Assembly (NCBI RefSeq): GCF_001456355.1
Contig: NZ_CP010271.1
Coordinates: 3,038,001 to 3,102,000, forward strand
Source of the DNA: Mycobacteroides saopaulense
GTDB taxonomy: Bacteria; Actinomycetota; Actinomycetes; Mycobacteriales; Mycobacteriaceae
Length of the DNA stretch: 64,000 bases
Direction of reading: 5' to 3'
The notes below the pieces were generated by a model that was given only the letters and a program-made list of their open reading frames with translations, had not been told where the DNA came from and did no database searches. This document shows, piece after piece, positions 37,517 through 48,095 of the stretch; position 1 is the first letter of the stretch; the number at the start of each line of letters is the position of its first letter. Both the position numbers and the translations under genes were made by a program.

Positions 37517-38992
37517 GTGAGCGCCCCCAGTAGCTGGATCAACGGCCGACCCGTCACAACCCGTGGAGACACCCACCGCGTGATCAACCCCGCGACCGGT
37601 ACCACCGTCGCGGAACTGGCCTTGGCCACCCCCGATGACGTGGACTCCGCGGTGGCGGCGGCCCGGGCCGCGGGTCCCGGCTGGGCGTCGTCGACACCTG
37701 TCGATCGCGCGGGCGTCCTGGCCAAACTCGCGGCCACGATGGCCGCCAGTGCCGACACACTGGTGGCCGAGGAGGTCGCGCAAACCGGCAAGCCGGTGCG
37801 CCTGGCCTCCGAATTCGATGTGCCCGGCAGCATCGACAATGTCGAGTTCTTCGCAGGTGCGGCAAGACATCTGGATGGCAAGGCGACGGCCGAATACTCG
37901 GCCGACCACACCTCCAGCATCCGGCGCCAGGCCGCCGGAGTGGTCGCCACCATCACCCCCTGGAACTACCCGCTTCAGATGGCGGTGTGGAAAGTGCTGC
38001 CTGCGCTGGCGGCGGGGTGCACGGTGGTGATCAAGCCCAGCGAGCTGACACCACTGACGACACTGACCCTGGCACGCCTCGCCGCCGAGGCCGGGCTGCC
38101 CGACGGCGTGCTCAACGTCGTCACCGGGCGTGGCGATGACGTGGGCGACGCACTCGCGGGTCACCCCGATGTGGATCTGGTGACGTTCACCGGCTCCACC
38201 GTCGTGGGCCGGAAGGTGATGGCGGCAGCGGCCGTTCACGGCCATCGAACACAATTGGAGCTCGGCGGCAAGGCGCCCTTCGTCGTCTTCGACGACGCCG
38301 ATCTGGACGCCGCGATCCAGGGCGCGGTCGCGGGGGCGATCATCAACTCCGGCCAGGACTGCACGGCCGCCACACGGGCCATCGTCGCCCGCGACCTGTA
38401 CGACGACTTCGTCGCCGGCGTCGGCGAGGTCATGGGCAAGGTGATCGTCGGCGATCCCCTGGACCCGAACACCGATATCGGACCACTGATCTCGGACGCA
38501 CACCGCGTCAGGGTGTCGAAGATGGTGGACCGCGCACCGTCGCAGGGCGGCCGGATCGTCACCGGCGCAAGCTCCCCCGATCTGCCGGGATCTTTCTACC
38601 GACCCACGCTGATCGCGGACGTAGCCGAGACCTCCGAGGCCTACCGTGACGAGATCTTCGGCCCGGTGCTCACCGTGCGCGCCTTCACCGATGACGACGA
38701 TGCGCTACGGCAGGCCAATGACACGGCCTACGGCCTTGCCGCCTCCGCCTGGACGCGCGATGTATACCGCGCGCAGCGGGCATCACGGGAGATCACGGCG
38801 GGATGCGTCTGGATCAACGACCACATCCCCATCATCAGCGAGATGCCCCACGGCGGATTCGGCGCCTCCGGATTCGGCAAGGACATGTCCGACTACTCCC
38901 TTGATGAATACCTCACCATCAAGCACGTCATGAGCGATATCACCGGCGTTGCCGAAAAGGACTGGCACCGCATAATTTTCGCGAAACGCTAA
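37517..38992 (+). CDS. Aminobutyraldehyde-type aldehyde dehydrogenase
   Basis: 491 residues from GTG 37517 (SAPSSWINGRPV); ATG 37496 is an alternative giving 498. NAD-binding TPWNYPLQMAVWKVLPALAAG, the general-base Glu in LELGGKAPFVVF, and catalytic Cys in NSGQDCTAATR. It falls in the betaine-/gamma-aminobutyraldehyde dehydrogenase group. It could take the aldehyde made by the divergent operon's aminotransferase to the acid, as in putrescine breakdown to GABA. Confidence 0.9.
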   Translation: MSAPSSWINGRPVTTRGDTHRVINPATGTTVAELALATPDDVDSAVAAARAAGPGWASSTPVDRAGVLAKLAATMAASADTLVAEEVAQTGKPVRLASEFDVPGSIDNVEFFAGAARHLDGKATAEYSADHTSSIRRQAAGVVATITPWNYPLQMAVWKVLPALAAGCTVVIKPSELTPLTTLTLARLAAEAGLPDGVLNVVTGRGDDVGDALAGHPDVDLVTFTGSTVVGRKVMAAAAVHGHRTQLELGGKAPFVVFDDADLDAAIQGAVAGAIINSGQDCTAATRAIVARDLYDDFVAGVGEVMGKVIVGDPLDPNTDIGPLISDAHRVRVSKMVDRAPSQGGRIVTGASSPDLPGSFYRPTLIADVAETSEAYRDEIFGPVLTVRAFTDDDDALRQANDTAYGLAASAWTRDVYRAQRASREITAGCVWINDHIPIISEMPHGGFGASGFGKDMSDYSLDEYLTIKHVMSDITGVAEKDWHRIIFAKR

Positions 38993-39459
38993 GTCCGCAC
39001 GTCCACGTTGCCGTTGATCAACGCCGCGAGCCTGGTGAGGCTGCCGGTGATCACGCGCCGATCGGCACTGGTCAGCTCCGCGAAGACCTCATGCTGCCGA
39101 GCCCGAAAGGCCGACTGAGCCTTGATGACCCGCGCACGCCCGGCGGTGGTCAGGCCCACCAGCACCAAACGATCATCGGATGACGAGCGAGTGCGCTCTA
39201 CCACACCGCGTTCTTCCAGTTGCTTGAGCGCTCGGGTGGCCGTCGGCACCGCCACCCCCGCCGTCCCGGCGAGCTGACTGACCGACATCAGCTGCCGGTC
39301 GAGCAGCGGAGCCAGCAGCTCGAGCTGCGAGCGGCTCATGCCTGCCTGCGTGCCCGCGGGCGACGTTCGACCCCGGCGCATGGCGAAGTACAGCGCATCC
39401 GTGGCCGCAACAAGCTCTTCGATCTCGCGCGCACTGTTCCCACTCGGTAGTCCTGGCAC
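38989..39459 (-). CDS. MarR-family regulator
   Basis: 156 residues with the winged-helix MarR core: LMSVSQLAGTAGVAVPTATRALKQLEERGVVERTRS, then the wing DDRLVLVGLT. It is divergent from the FAD monooxygenase, and two 14-bp GTTAGCAT-type palindromes lie between them. Probably represses itself and the monooxygenase, with release by an aromatic ligand; the ligand is inferred from the partner gene only. Confidence 0.92.
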   Translation of the reverse strand: MPGLPSGNSAREIEELVAATDALYFAMRRGRTSPAGTQAGMSRSQLELLAPLLDRQLMSVSQLAGTAGVAVPTATRALKQLEERGVVERTRSSSDDRLVLVGLTTAGRARVIKAQSAFRARQHEVFAELTSADRRVITGSLTRLAALINGNVDVRT

Positions 39460-39474
39460 CCCACCAGTCTAAGG

Positions 39475-39503
39475 GTTAGCATGATAATAGTTAGCATGCT
39501 AAC
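39475..39503. promoter_or_regulatory. Two MarR-type palindromic operator sites
   Basis: GTTAGCATGCTAAC (39490-39503) is a perfect 14-bp palindrome. GTTAGCATGATAAT (39475-39488) is a two-mismatch copy 15 bp upstream. Both lie between the MarR start (39459) and the monooxygenase start (39537), the expected place for autoregulation. Confidence 0.82.
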
Positions 39504-39536
39504 GTTATGAACGGAAGCCAGTGGAAGGAAGGACAC

Positions 39537-40709
39537 ATGCGGGTAGCGATCATCGGCGCCGGAATTGGCGGGCTCACCGCGGCAGCGGCATTGCGCGCCA
39601 ACGATATCGACATCGTCGTCTACGAGAAGGCACACGAACTGCGCGAGGTGGGTGCGGGCGTGGTCGTGGCGAGCAACGGCCTGCGCGCGTTCGACGAAGT
39701 GGGCCTGGGTGATCGCGTACGCACCGTCGGCACGCCGATCGGGCGCACGTTGTGGCATACGTGGCAGGGAGAGAGCGTTCCGGTACCGCCCGGGTGGCCC
39801 GCGGTGAGCCCCGATCGTCCGGTGACCTCACTACCGGTACACCGCGGCGAGCTGCAGCGGGCCTTGCTGGGTGCGTTACCCGAAGGAACCGTCCACCTCG
39901 GCCGCCCCTGCCATGACATCGTCGAGACCGCGGACGGGGTGCGCATTCTTTTCGCCGACGGCACGCACGAGATCGCCGACCTCGCAGTGGGGGCCGACGG
40001 CATCCACTCGGCGGTGCAGCGTGTGGTGGCCGATCCGGTCGAGCTGTCCAGCGAGGGCATCATGGCCTACCGAGGCCTGATTCCTGTCGAACGCCTCGGC
40101 GGCGCGATCCATCTGGATTCCATGCAGATGTGGCTCGGCCCCGGACGCAGCTTCCTGATCTATCCCGTCTCGCAGGGCCGGCTGCTCAATGTGGTGGCCT
40201 TCACCGCAAGCAATCTCGATGCCGAGGAATCCTGGACCGCCCCCGGCGATGTCGCGGAGTTGGCCGCGGAATTCGCGGGGTGGGACCAGCCGGTCCAGCG
40301 AGTCGTCGAGGCAATGACGGAGACCTTCCGCTGGGGCCTGTACGACCGAAAGCCGTTGAACCGCTGGACCACCGATCGCATAGCGCTTCTCGGCGACGCG
40401 GCCCATCCGATGACACCGCACCTCGGACAGGGCGCGAACATGTCGATCGAGGACGCCGTGGTGCTGGCCACCGTGCTCGCCGACGCATCGGAGAGCGACA
40501 TCCCCCGCCGACTGGCCCTGTACGAATCACTGCGGCGCGATCGCACGTCCCGGGTGCAGCGCAACGCGCGTCAGTCAGGCAGTGTCTATCGCTCCGTCGA
40601 TCTGACCGCACAGCAGCAAGCCGCGCGGCTCACCGAAATCCTGGCCGACAACTGGATTCCCGACTATGACGCCGCCGGAGCGGCCGGGGTGGCGCTCGCC
40701 GGACTCTAG
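39537..40709 (+). CDS. FAD-dependent aromatic-type monooxygenase
   Basis: 390 residues from ATG 39537 behind GGAAGGAAGGA (an ATG at 39507 would overlap the promoter region). GxGxxG motif in VAIIGAGIGGLTAAAAL, and the second FAD motif in GDAAHPMTPHLGQGANMSIED. It belongs to the salicylate/p-hydroxybenzoate hydroxylase-like group A flavoproteins and should use NAD(P)H and O2 to hydroxylate a small, probably aromatic, substrate. Regulated, I infer, by the divergent MarR. Confidence 0.92.
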   Translation: MRVAIIGAGIGGLTAAAALRANDIDIVVYEKAHELREVGAGVVVASNGLRAFDEVGLGDRVRTVGTPIGRTLWHTWQGESVPVPPGWPAVSPDRPVTSLPVHRGELQRALLGALPEGTVHLGRPCHDIVETADGVRILFADGTHEIADLAVGADGIHSAVQRVVADPVELSSEGIMAYRGLIPVERLGGAIHLDSMQMWLGPGRSFLIYPVSQGRLLNVVAFTASNLDAEESWTAPGDVAELAAEFAGWDQPVQRVVEAMTETFRWGLYDRKPLNRWTTDRIALLGDAAHPMTPHLGQGANMSIEDAVVLATVLADASESDIPRRLALYESLRRDRTSRVQRNARQSGSVYRSVDLTAQQQAARLTEILADNWIPDYDAAGAAGVALAGL

Positions 40710-42400
40710 TCCTTGGTGAATTCCTCACCCGTCTGCGGGTTCACCGCGACCTCGCCCTCCGGCAGGTTGGACAGATCACCGGCGATGACGGTCTGCTGTG
40801 CCTCGACCGCATCGGGCAGACCGAAATGCGTTGTGGCGGCAGCGGGTGCCAGCACCAGATCCGCGCTGCGCCGTGGCAGTGTCGCCCCCTGGAAGAACGG
40901 CGGAGCGGCCACCCGCCACAGCATCATCACAACGACGCCGAGCACCAGTGCGCCGATACCGACCACCGCCACCGCCCCGAATCCGAACACGGTGACGTTG
41001 TTGCCGGCGTCGTCGATGAGCCAGCTGGGCTTGGCGTACTGAATCAGCCCGTAAGCGAAGATGACCGTCAGCGCGATTCCACCGAGCAACGGGATCGCAC
41101 CACGCATCATGAAATTGCGCGCACTCTGCGTGAGTGTCCGACGGTAAAACCACACACACGCGAATCCGGTGAGCCCGTAGTAGAAGGCAATCATCAGTCC
41201 GACCGATCCGATGAGTGCTGTCAGCAGGTTGGTGCTGATGATCGTAAAGAGCACGTAGCAGGTAATCGAGACCGCACCCATCGCCACGGTGGAAGTAGTG
41301 GGCGTCAGATACGTGCGATGGATCGATGCGAACGAGTCCGGCAGCGCCTTGTAGACACCCATCGACAAGGTGGTGCGGGCGGTGGGCAGGATCGTGGTCT
41401 GGGTGCAGGCCGAGGCCGACGTCAGAATAGACGCGGACAGCAGCAGCATCCCCACATGCCCAAGGAAGCTGTCGCCGAACAGCTCGGGACCAATGGCTGC
41501 GAACACGTCGGCGGCGTTTTCCTGATTGCCCAGGCCTATCCCCTCGGTGCCGACTCCCGCGAACGCCACCGCAGCCACACTGACCAGCGCATAGGTGGCC
41601 AGCAGCAAGAATGTGGACAGCACTGCCGCGCGCCCCGGCGTGCGTCCCGGGTCATCGGACTCCTCGTTACAAGCCACCGCGGTATCCCAACCCCAGTAAA
41701 TGAAGATCGTGGTCAGCACGGCGGGTGCGATGACGGTGCCGAAATCCAAACCCCCGGGCCAGAACCAGGACAGCGAAGGCAGCAACGAATAGGCCTCGGC
41801 GTTGTGGGTGTAGACCTTGATCAGCGCGATGATTGACACGGCGACCAGAACAACCATCTCGACCAGTAAGAGCGCGTACTGCAGACGCACCGAGACTTCG
41901 ATACCGCGATAACAGACGTACGTCATGATCACGATCCACAGAACGCCGGCCACCGTCGACCACAGGGTGCTGTCGGCCAGGCTTGCTGCCGCGGTCCACC
42001 CCAGATCACCGACAAACGTGAACGAATAGGCGCCCGCGATCTGGGCCAGGTTCGCCATCACGATGACGTCGGCGGCGATGATCCCCCAACCACCGAGCCA
42101 TCCGACAATCGGCCCGAAGGTGCGCGAGGCCCAGGTAAAGGTGGTGCCGCAGTCCGGCTCGGCCTTGTTCAGCTCCTGATAGGCCACCGCGATCAGATAA
42201 ATCGGGATGAACGAGATCAGCACGATGGCCGGCGCCTTGACCCCGGCGAGCAGGGCACCGCCACTGGCGACGATCAATCCCAGGGTGGCAGCCAGGCTGT
42301 AGGCCGGTGCCGTAGAGGCGAGCCCAACGACGACGCTGGAAAGCAGCCCCATCGCGCCGCCCTTGAGCCCCTTGCTCTCGACGGGGGTGTCTGAACTCAT
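40706..42400 (-). CDS. APC-superfamily amino acid/polyamine permease
   Basis: About 564 residues from the ATG MSSDTPVES; an ATG two codons earlier is possible. It has 12 or more hydrophobic segments. The APC N-terminal region is GLASTAPAYSLAATLG, followed by YQELNKAEPDCGTTFTWASR, which matches the amino acid-polyamine-organocation family. C-terminal cytoplasmic tail. It overlaps the monooxygenase end by 4 bp (convergent). Given the amine-breakdown genes nearby, it may import their substrate; this is inference. Confidence 0.9.
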   Translation of the reverse strand: MSSDTPVESKGLKGGAMGLLSSVVVGLASTAPAYSLAATLGLIVASGGALLAGVKAPAIVLISFIPIYLIAVAYQELNKAEPDCGTTFTWASRTFGPIVGWLGGWGIIAADVIVMANLAQIAGAYSFTFVGDLGWTAAASLADSTLWSTVAGVLWIVIMTYVCYRGIEVSVRLQYALLLVEMVVLVAVSIIALIKVYTHNAEAYSLLPSLSWFWPGGLDFGTVIAPAVLTTIFIYWGWDTAVACNEESDDPGRTPGRAAVLSTFLLLATYALVSVAAVAFAGVGTEGIGLGNQENAADVFAAIGPELFGDSFLGHVGMLLLSASILTSASACTQTTILPTARTTLSMGVYKALPDSFASIHRTYLTPTTSTVAMGAVSITCYVLFTIISTNLLTALIGSVGLMIAFYYGLTGFACVWFYRRTLTQSARNFMMRGAIPLLGGIALTVIFAYGLIQYAKPSWLIDDAGNNVTVFGFGAVAVVGIGALVLGVVVMMLWRVAAPPFFQGATLPRRSADLVLAPAAATTHFGLPDAVEAQQTVIAGDLSNLPEGEVAVNPQTGEEFTKD

Positions 42401-42519
42401 ACGCATCTCCCTGCTCGGCGGACTGGGAGCAGAATACGTTTTCCGTCGAGATTTCGCCCAGCAAGAGCGGAATTCGTCATCAAAAACCGGTTTGGCACCG
42501 GATTCGGCGTAGTTGCCGA

Positions 42520-43326
42520 TTAGGCCAGCGGATTTGTTCCGTTGAGGAAGACCCAGATGGCCGCTGCCGCGCCCAGGCCCAGCAACAGCGCCGCGAAGGA
42601 GCCCACAAATGGCCTGCGGGCCCAGCCGCGCCCGGCGTCAAACCCGTAACGACCAGGACCGACGAGGATCACCGCGATGATCGCGACGATCATCAGCAGC
42701 TCGAACTCATGACCGTCCGGCCAGAAGATCGCGTAACGATTCGCCTTGTCGGACACCATGTCGGACAGCAGTACGTTGACCATGAAGGCCAGTGCGGCCG
42801 CACCCGCCAGCGGCGTGAGCAGGCCCAGAACCAGCAGCACCCCGGCGCCCAGCTCCGCCGTGACGCCCACATAAGTAAGGATGTCGGCGTACTTGAAGCC
42901 GCGCTCTCCCAGAGTTGTCTCGAAACCGCCCAGTCCGGTCCCGCCCCACCAGCCGAAAACCTTGCGCAGTCCGTGGGCGATCAGCACCGCGCCGACGCCG
43001 ACACGCAGCAACAACAGTCCGAGATCTTGAGTGCCGCGACGGTCGCCCGTCGGGTCCTGCGTCCCCCACGGCGCGGCATGTCGGGCCTGCACCGCCTCGG
43101 AGGATATTTGCGTGGTGGCAGGTTCGGCATAGGGCAGCGGCGCTGGATCGTACAACGGTCCAACCTCTTTCACGTCGTGGGAGCTCGTCAGCTTCTCCGC
43201 CTGGTAATGCGGGATTGCCGTGGTCTCGAAATCGCCGCCATAGGTGGCCGACGGCACATCGTCTTCAGGGTCGACCAGTTCAGGCGGCTTACGCCACACC
43301 TGTGGATCGTCTGAATGACCGGTCAC
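42520..43326 (-). CDS. DoxX-family membrane protein (Rv3005c-like)
   Basis: 268 residues from GTG 43326 (VTGHSDDPQVWRKPPELVDP); longer frames run into the lppZ region. The N-terminal ~100 residues are polar and disordered. The DoxX domain then has four membrane segments (LLLLRVGVGAVLIAHGLRKVFGW, then VTAELGAGVLLVLGLLTPLAG and others). In M. tuberculosis this protein is linked to a membrane complex for oxidative-stress defence (with SodA and SseA); that role is knowledge about the ortholog. Divergent from lppZ. Confidence 0.88.
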   Translation of the reverse strand: MTGHSDDPQVWRKPPELVDPEDDVPSATYGGDFETTAIPHYQAEKLTSSHDVKEVGPLYDPAPLPYAEPATTQISSEAVQARHAAPWGTQDPTGDRRGTQDLGLLLLRVGVGAVLIAHGLRKVFGWWGGTGLGGFETTLGERGFKYADILTYVGVTAELGAGVLLVLGLLTPLAGAAALAFMVNVLLSDMVSDKANRYAIFWPDGHEFELLMIVAIIAVILVGPGRYGFDAGRGWARRPFVGSFAALLLGLGAAAAIWVFLNGTNPLA

Positions 43327-43396
43327 GGCCCAAGAGTAAGTCCATTGGAGGCCCGAATGTGGCGAGCAACGCCGTAAGGTCCGTAATCTTGCGGTC

Positions 43397-44590
43397 ATGC
43401 TCATTCGCTCCCGGAGCCGCAGAGTCGGCGACATCCGGCCAAATCCCGTAACGGGACCGACCAATGAGCCATCGGGGAAAAGACTGTTTGTCGGTTCGGT
43501 GGCGGCGCTGGCGGGGACGGTGACACTGCTCTCCGGTTGTGTACGGTTCGACCCCACGCAAGATCAGCCGTTCACCGAGGTTCCGCAGCGTGGGGTTGCG
43601 CAGACCACGACCACCCCGCCGCCGCCGTTACCGGGTAAGCCGTTTCCCAAGCAGTGCCCTGCCGACGGCGTCATGCAGGGATGCCTGGAGGCCACCAGCG
43701 GACTCATCATGGGCAGCGACGGCAAGACCGCCCTGGTCGCCGAGCGCGCCACCGGCGCGGTCAAGGAGATCGCCACGAGCGCCGAGCCGAAGGTCAAGAC
43801 GACCATCCCCGTCGATCCTTCCGGCGACGGCGGCCTGTCCGACATCATCCTCTCCCCTTCCTACCAGCAGGACCGGCTGATGTACGCCTACATCAGCACC
43901 CCGACCGACAACCGGGTGATCCGCATCGCCGACGGCGATGTGCCTAAGGACATCCTCACCGGAATCCCCAAGGGCCCCACCGGCAATCCGGGATCGCTGG
44001 CGTTCATCAGCCCCACCACACTGGTGGTTCAGACCGGCACCGGCGGCAATGCGGCGGCAGCCAACGATCCGAACTCTCTGGCCGGCAAGGTGATCCGCAT
44101 CGAGCAGCCGACCACCATCGACCAGGCCGCTCCGACGACCGCGATGAGCGGTCTCGGCGACGGCGGTGCCATGTGCGTCGATGCCGCCAACGGCACCCTC
44201 TATGTCACCGATCGCTCCCCCGCGGGCGACCGGCTGCAAAAGCTCACCAAGGACGGCAAGATCTCGACGGTCTGGACCTGGCCGGACAAGCCCGGAGTGG
44301 CCGGATGTGCGGCATTGGACAGCTCGGTGATGGTCAACCTGGTGTTCAACCAGACGACGGTCGTCGTGCGCCAGAATCCCGAAACGGGGGCGGTCACCGG
44401 GGATCCCGAGGTGCTCCGGCAAAAGGAGCAGCACGGTCACGTACGGGCGCTGAAGCTCTCGGCCGACGGAAACGTCTGGGGCGGTTCCATCAACAAAGAC
44501 TTCGGTACCGCCACCCCGACCGAGGACGTGGTCTTCCCGCTGTTCCCGAAGGGCGGCGGATTCCCCCGCGCCAACGACGACCTGGACTAG
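43397..44590 (+). CDS. lppZ: Lipoprotein LppZ, PQQ-sugar-dehydrogenase-like beta-propeller
   Basis: 397 residues. A positively charged N-terminus, the hydrophobic run [19 protein letters not shown] with a lipobox at LSGC, then a Thr/Pro-rich linker ([11 protein letters not shown]). The mature domain is a six-bladed propeller like soluble glucose/sorbosone dehydrogenases ([41 protein letters not shown]). Matches Rv3006 by position. A catalytic role is unproven in mycobacteria. Confidence 0.88.
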   Translation: MLIRSRSRRVGDIRPNPVTGPTNEPSGKRLFVGSVAALAGTVTLLSGCVRFDPTQDQPFTEVPQRGVAQTTTTPPPPLPGKPFPKQCPADGVMQGCLEATSGLIMGSDGKTALVAERATGAVKEIATSAEPKVKTTIPVDPSGDGGLSDIILSPSYQQDRLMYAYISTPTDNRVIRIADGDVPKDILTGIPKGPTGNPGSLAFISPTTLVVQTGTGGNAAAANDPNSLAGKVIRIEQPTTIDQAAPTTAMSGLGDGGAMCVDAANGTLYVTDRSPAGDRLQKLTKDGKISTVWTWPDKPGVAGCAALDSSVMVNLVFNQTTVVVRQNPETGAVTGDPEVLRQKEQHGHVRALKLSADGNVWGGSINKDFGTATPTEDVVFPLFPKGGGFPRANDDLD

Positions 44591-46086
44591 CCCTGGCCGC
44601 AGGCCTTGAGCACCAGGTCCTTGACCAGCGCCGCATCGGCCTGCCCCTTGGTGGCCTTCATGACCGCACCGACGATGGCGCCCGCAGCCGCGACCTTGCC
44701 GTCGCGGATCTTCTGGGCGACATCGGGATTGGCGGCCAACGCCTCGTCGACGGCGGCCTGGATCACCGAGTCGTCGCGCACCACGACCAGACCGCGGTCG
44801 TTCATCACCTGCTCGGGTTCGCCCTCGCCGGCGAGAACCCCGTCGACCACCTGCCGCGCCAACTTGTTGGACAGCTTGCCGTCCTTGATCAGCGCGACGA
44901 CGACGGCCACCTGCGACGGTGTGATGGGTAGCTCGGCCAGTTCGACCTCACGTGTATTGGCTTGCTGCACCAGGTAGTTGCCCCACCACGAGCGCGCGTC
45001 CTCGCTGCTGGCCCCCTCGGCGACGGTGGCCTGCACCAGTTCGACGGCGCCGTTGTTCACCAGGTCGCGCATCACCTCGTCGGAGATGCCCCACTCCTGC
45101 TGAATGCGGCCCAGCCGCAGCCAGGGCAGCTCCGGCAGGGTGCCGCGCAACCGCTCGATCAGTTCGGTGCTGGGCGCTACCGGCTCGAGGTCGGGCTCCG
45201 GGAAGTACCGGTAATCCTCGGCCGTCTCCTTGCGGCGTCCCGCGCTGGTGCTGCCGTCCTGCTCCAGGAAGTGCCGCGTCTCCTGGATGACGTCCTCGCC
45301 CGCATCCAGAACAGCCGCCTGGCGCCGCATCTCGTAGCGCACCGCCACCTCGACGCTCTTGAGCGAGTTGACGTTCTTGGTCTCGGTCCGGGTACCGAAC
45401 TCGTCGGCACCGGTAGGCATCAGCGAGACGTTCGCGTCGCAGCGCATCGACCCGTGGTCCATTCGTACATCGGAAACGTCCAAGGCGCGCAACAGGTCCC
45501 GCAGTGCGGTCACGTAGGCGCGGGCGATCTCGGGAGCCCGCTCGCCGGTGCCCTCGATGGGCTTGGTGACGATCTCCACGAGGGGCACGCCGGCGCGGTT
45601 GTAGTCGAGCAGGGACTCGGTGGCGCCCGAGATGCGGCCGGTCTCGCTGCCGATGTGGGTCAGCTTGCCGGTGTCCTCTTCCATGTGGGCGCGCTCGATC
45701 TGCACCCGCCAGGTGGTGCCGTCGTCCAGCGGAACGTCGAGATAACCGTTGAACGCGATCGGCTCGTCGTACTGAGAGATCTGGTAGTTCTTCGGCTGGT
45801 CCGGGTAGAAGTAGTTCTTGCGGGCGAAGCGGCCCCACGGGGCGATCTCACAGTTGAGCGCCAGCCCGATGCGGATGGCCGATTCGACGGCCTTCTCGTT
45901 GACCACCGGTAGCGAGCCCGGCAGGCCCAGACAGACGGGACAAATCTGGGTGTTCGGCTCCGCGCCGAATGTGGTGGGGCAGCCGCAGAACATCTTGGTA
46001 GCCGTGGACAGTTCGACGTGAACCTCCATACCGAGCACCGGCTCGTATCGGGTCAGCACGTCGTCGTAGTCCAGCAGTTCTGTCAT
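44587..46086 (-). CDS. gatB: Asp/Glu-tRNA amidotransferase subunit B
   Basis: 499 residues. [20 protein letters not shown] start ([19 protein letters not shown]), [14 protein letters not shown], the Zn/tRNA-binding core and a C-terminal YqeY-like tail. Part of GatCAB, which converts Glu-tRNA-Gln (and Asp-tRNA-Asn) to the amide form using ammonia from GatA. In M. tuberculosis it is next to pfkA and gatA. Here a plus-strand ORF separates it from pfkA. Its stop overlaps the lppZ end. Confidence 0.97.
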   Translation of the reverse strand: MTELLDYDDVLTRYEPVLGMEVHVELSTATKMFCGCPTTFGAEPNTQICPVCLGLPGSLPVVNEKAVESAIRIGLALNCEIAPWGRFARKNYFYPDQPKNYQISQYDEPIAFNGYLDVPLDDGTTWRVQIERAHMEEDTGKLTHIGSETGRISGATESLLDYNRAGVPLVEIVTKPIEGTGERAPEIARAYVTALRDLLRALDVSDVRMDHGSMRCDANVSLMPTGADEFGTRTETKNVNSLKSVEVAVRYEMRRQAAVLDAGEDVIQETRHFLEQDGSTSAGRRKETAEDYRYFPEPDLEPVAPSTELIERLRGTLPELPWLRLGRIQQEWGISDEVMRDLVNNGAVELVQATVAEGASSEDARSWWGNYLVQQANTREVELAELPITPSQVAVVVALIKDGKLSNKLARQVVDGVLAGEGEPEQVMNDRGLVVVRDDSVIQAAVDEALAANPDVAQKIRDGKVAAAGAIVGAVMKATKGQADAALVKDLVLKACGQG

Positions 46087-46192
46087 GCTGCGATCCTAAT
46101 AGGTCGGCTTTGCCTGCCGAGCAGACGCTTATCGCACAGGAATCGCAGGTCGCGGCTGCGCGCCCCCTTCGTTCACGGGTACGGTCACCCTC

Positions 46193-46576
46193 ATGAGCGG
46201 CAGCGTCGTGGTCATCGGCATCGATCCCTACGTGATCGACTTCAACAATCCCGAATTCGCCCGCACAGGCCTGACCGCCGACGCCATCCAAGAAGGACTG
46301 GACCAATCGGCGGCCATCCTGAACGCCGAGGGCTACACCGCCGAACTGTGCTTGATCAGCCTCGCGCCCGACGAGCTCACCGCGCAACTGAAGCGGGCAC
46401 TCGACGCGCGGCCGTGGGATTGCGTGGTCATCGGCGCGGGCATACGCGCCATGCCGTCGAACCTCGAACTCTTCGAAATCGTGCTCAACGTGGTGCACGC
46501 GCACGCGCCGCACGCGAAGATCTGCTTCAACACCACGCCCACCGACACGGTGGCCGCCGTCGAGCGCTGGATCTGA
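46193..46576 (+). CDS. Small hypothetical alpha/beta protein
   Basis: 127 residues, ATG start, lying between gatB and pfkA on the opposite strand. It has an alternating hydrophobic-strand pattern (VVVIGIDPYVID, WDCVVIGAGIRAMP, AKICFNTTPTDTVA) like a Rossmann-type or flavodoxin-like small domain, with no signal peptide or membrane helix. I do not recognise a family. It looks coding by its strand-helix pattern and by its separation from its neighbours. Confidence 0.65.
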   Translation: MSGSVVVIGIDPYVIDFNNPEFARTGLTADAIQEGLDQSAAILNAEGYTAELCLISLAPDELTAQLKRALDARPWDCVVIGAGIRAMPSNLELFEIVLNVVHAHAPHAKICFNTTPTDTVAAVERWI

Positions 46577-46670
46577 CCCAGCTCCCCACGCCGAGTGCAT
46601 ACCGCACGCAGGTGGATCGGGCCAATCACCTGCACCAGGTATGCGCTCGACGAGGAGAGCTCGCCACGAT

Positions 46671-47702
46671 CTAACCGAAGAAAGCGGCGGCGTCCTCGTA
46701 ACGATTCTTCGGGACCAGCTTGAGATGGCGGGTCGCCTCCGACAGCGGCACCCGGCCGATGTCCTGCCCTCGCAGCGACACCATGACCCCGTACTCGCCG
46801 GCGTGTGCGGCGTCCGCCGCGTTCACCCCGAACCGGGTCGCGAGCACCCTGTCGAACGGCGTCGGCGTGCCGCCGCGCTGCACATGCCCCAGCACCGTGG
46901 TGCGCACCTCCTTGTTGATGCGCTTCTCGATCTCCACCCCCAACTGCTGGGCTACCCCGGTGAACCGCTGGTGCCCGAACTCGTCAATTCCTCCGTCTCG
47001 CAGTTCCATTGAGCCCTCGGCTGGCTTCGCGCCCTCGGCCACCACGCAGATGAAATGCGAATCCCCGCGCTGGAAGCGGCCTTTGATCAGGCGGCACACC
47101 TCGTCTACGTCGTACGGCACCTCGGGGATCAGCGTCATGTGCGCACCCGACGCCAACCCGGAATGCAGGGCGATCCAGCCCGCGTGCCTGCCCATCACCT
47201 CGACCAGCATGACGCGCTGGTGCGATTCGGCCGTGCTGTGCAGCCGATCGATGGCCTCGGTGGCGATGGTCAGCGCGGTATCGAACCCGAAAGTGACATC
47301 GGTGCAATCGATATCGTTATCGATCGTCTTGGGCACCCCGACCACCGGCACGTTCTCGTCGGCAAGCCAACTGGCCGCCGTGAGGGTGCCCTCCCCACCA
47401 ATCGGGATGAGCACATCGATCCCGTTGTCGTCCAGGGTCTGTTTGATCTGGTCCAGCCCGGCACGCAGCTTGTCCGGATTGGTGCGCGCGGTGCCGAGCA
47501 CCGTGCCACCCTTGGTCAGCAGCCGATCATTGCGGTCGTCGTTGGCCAGCTGGATGCGCCGGTTCTCCAGCAGTCCCCGCCATCCGTCCTGAAATCCGAC
47601 TACCTGCGAGTCATAGCGATTGGCGCAGGTTCGCACCACCGCGCGGATGACGGCGTTGAGCCCCGGGCAATCTCCTCCACCGGTAAGCACTCCGATACGC
47701 AT
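46671..47702 (-). CDS. pfkA: 6-phosphofructokinase, ATP-type
   Basis: 343 residues from the ATG at 47702 ([16 protein letters not shown]). Nucleotide loop [22 protein letters not shown] (Gly at the position that favours ATP over PPi), substrate motif PKTIDNDI, and GRHAGWIAL. Catalyses ATP-dependent phosphorylation of fructose-6-phosphate in glycolysis. The usual mycobacterial gatA-pfkA-gatB adjacency is broken here upstream of pfkA. Confidence 0.96.
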   Translation of the reverse strand: MRIGVLTGGGDCPGLNAVIRAVVRTCANRYDSQVVGFQDGWRGLLENRRIQLANDDRNDRLLTKGGTVLGTARTNPDKLRAGLDQIKQTLDDNGIDVLIPIGGEGTLTAASWLADENVPVVGVPKTIDNDIDCTDVTFGFDTALTIATEAIDRLHSTAESHQRVMLVEVMGRHAGWIALHSGLASGAHMTLIPEVPYDVDEVCRLIKGRFQRGDSHFICVVAEGAKPAEGSMELRDGGIDEFGHQRFTGVAQQLGVEIEKRINKEVRTTVLGHVQRGGTPTPFDRVLATRFGVNAADAAHAGEYGVMVSLRGQDIGRVPLSEATRHLKLVPKNRYEDAAAFFG

Positions 47703-47748
47703 GGCCCCATACTGCCGGTTTTGCACCAAAGTCTCGATCCGAACCGAG

Positions 47749-48015
47749 TCACCTACGCGGCACCACCACTGTCGGGCGTGTTTTGGTCGCCGGCATCGTT
47801 GCCGGGGGCGGCACGTTGTTGGGATCGGGAGCCGAGCTCAGATGCGGGTCATCGGAGTGGAAACAGGCACGGTCCGTCTTCACCGAACACATCGCCCGCT
47901 GCATCACGACAGACCTCGCCTCCGGGCCCGCTTCGGTCATCACCACCGACACCGCTGTCAGGGCGCCGGCAGCACCGACTATCGCCAGGAACATACGCAG
48001 CCGTTGCATACCCAC
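47749..48015 (-). CDS. Small secreted protein, unknown
   Basis: 88 residues (GTG start; an ATG two codons later is possible). N-terminal signal peptide [20 protein letters not shown], then a short polar tail with two Cys ([11 protein letters not shown]) that may form a disulphide, and a Pro/Thr-rich end. I do not recognise it. Located between pfkA and the esterase in the inserted segment. Confidence 0.55.
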   Translation of the reverse strand: MGMQRLRMFLAIVGAAGALTAVSVVMTEAGPEARSVVMQRAMCSVKTDRACFHSDDPHLSSAPDPNNVPPPATMPATKTRPTVVVPRR

Positions 48016-48095
48016 CCACCGTACTCAGCGAATCCTGTGAGATTTCGTAACGCCTGACTTAGCCAATATCACCAGATACTGGGCAAATCGATGCG

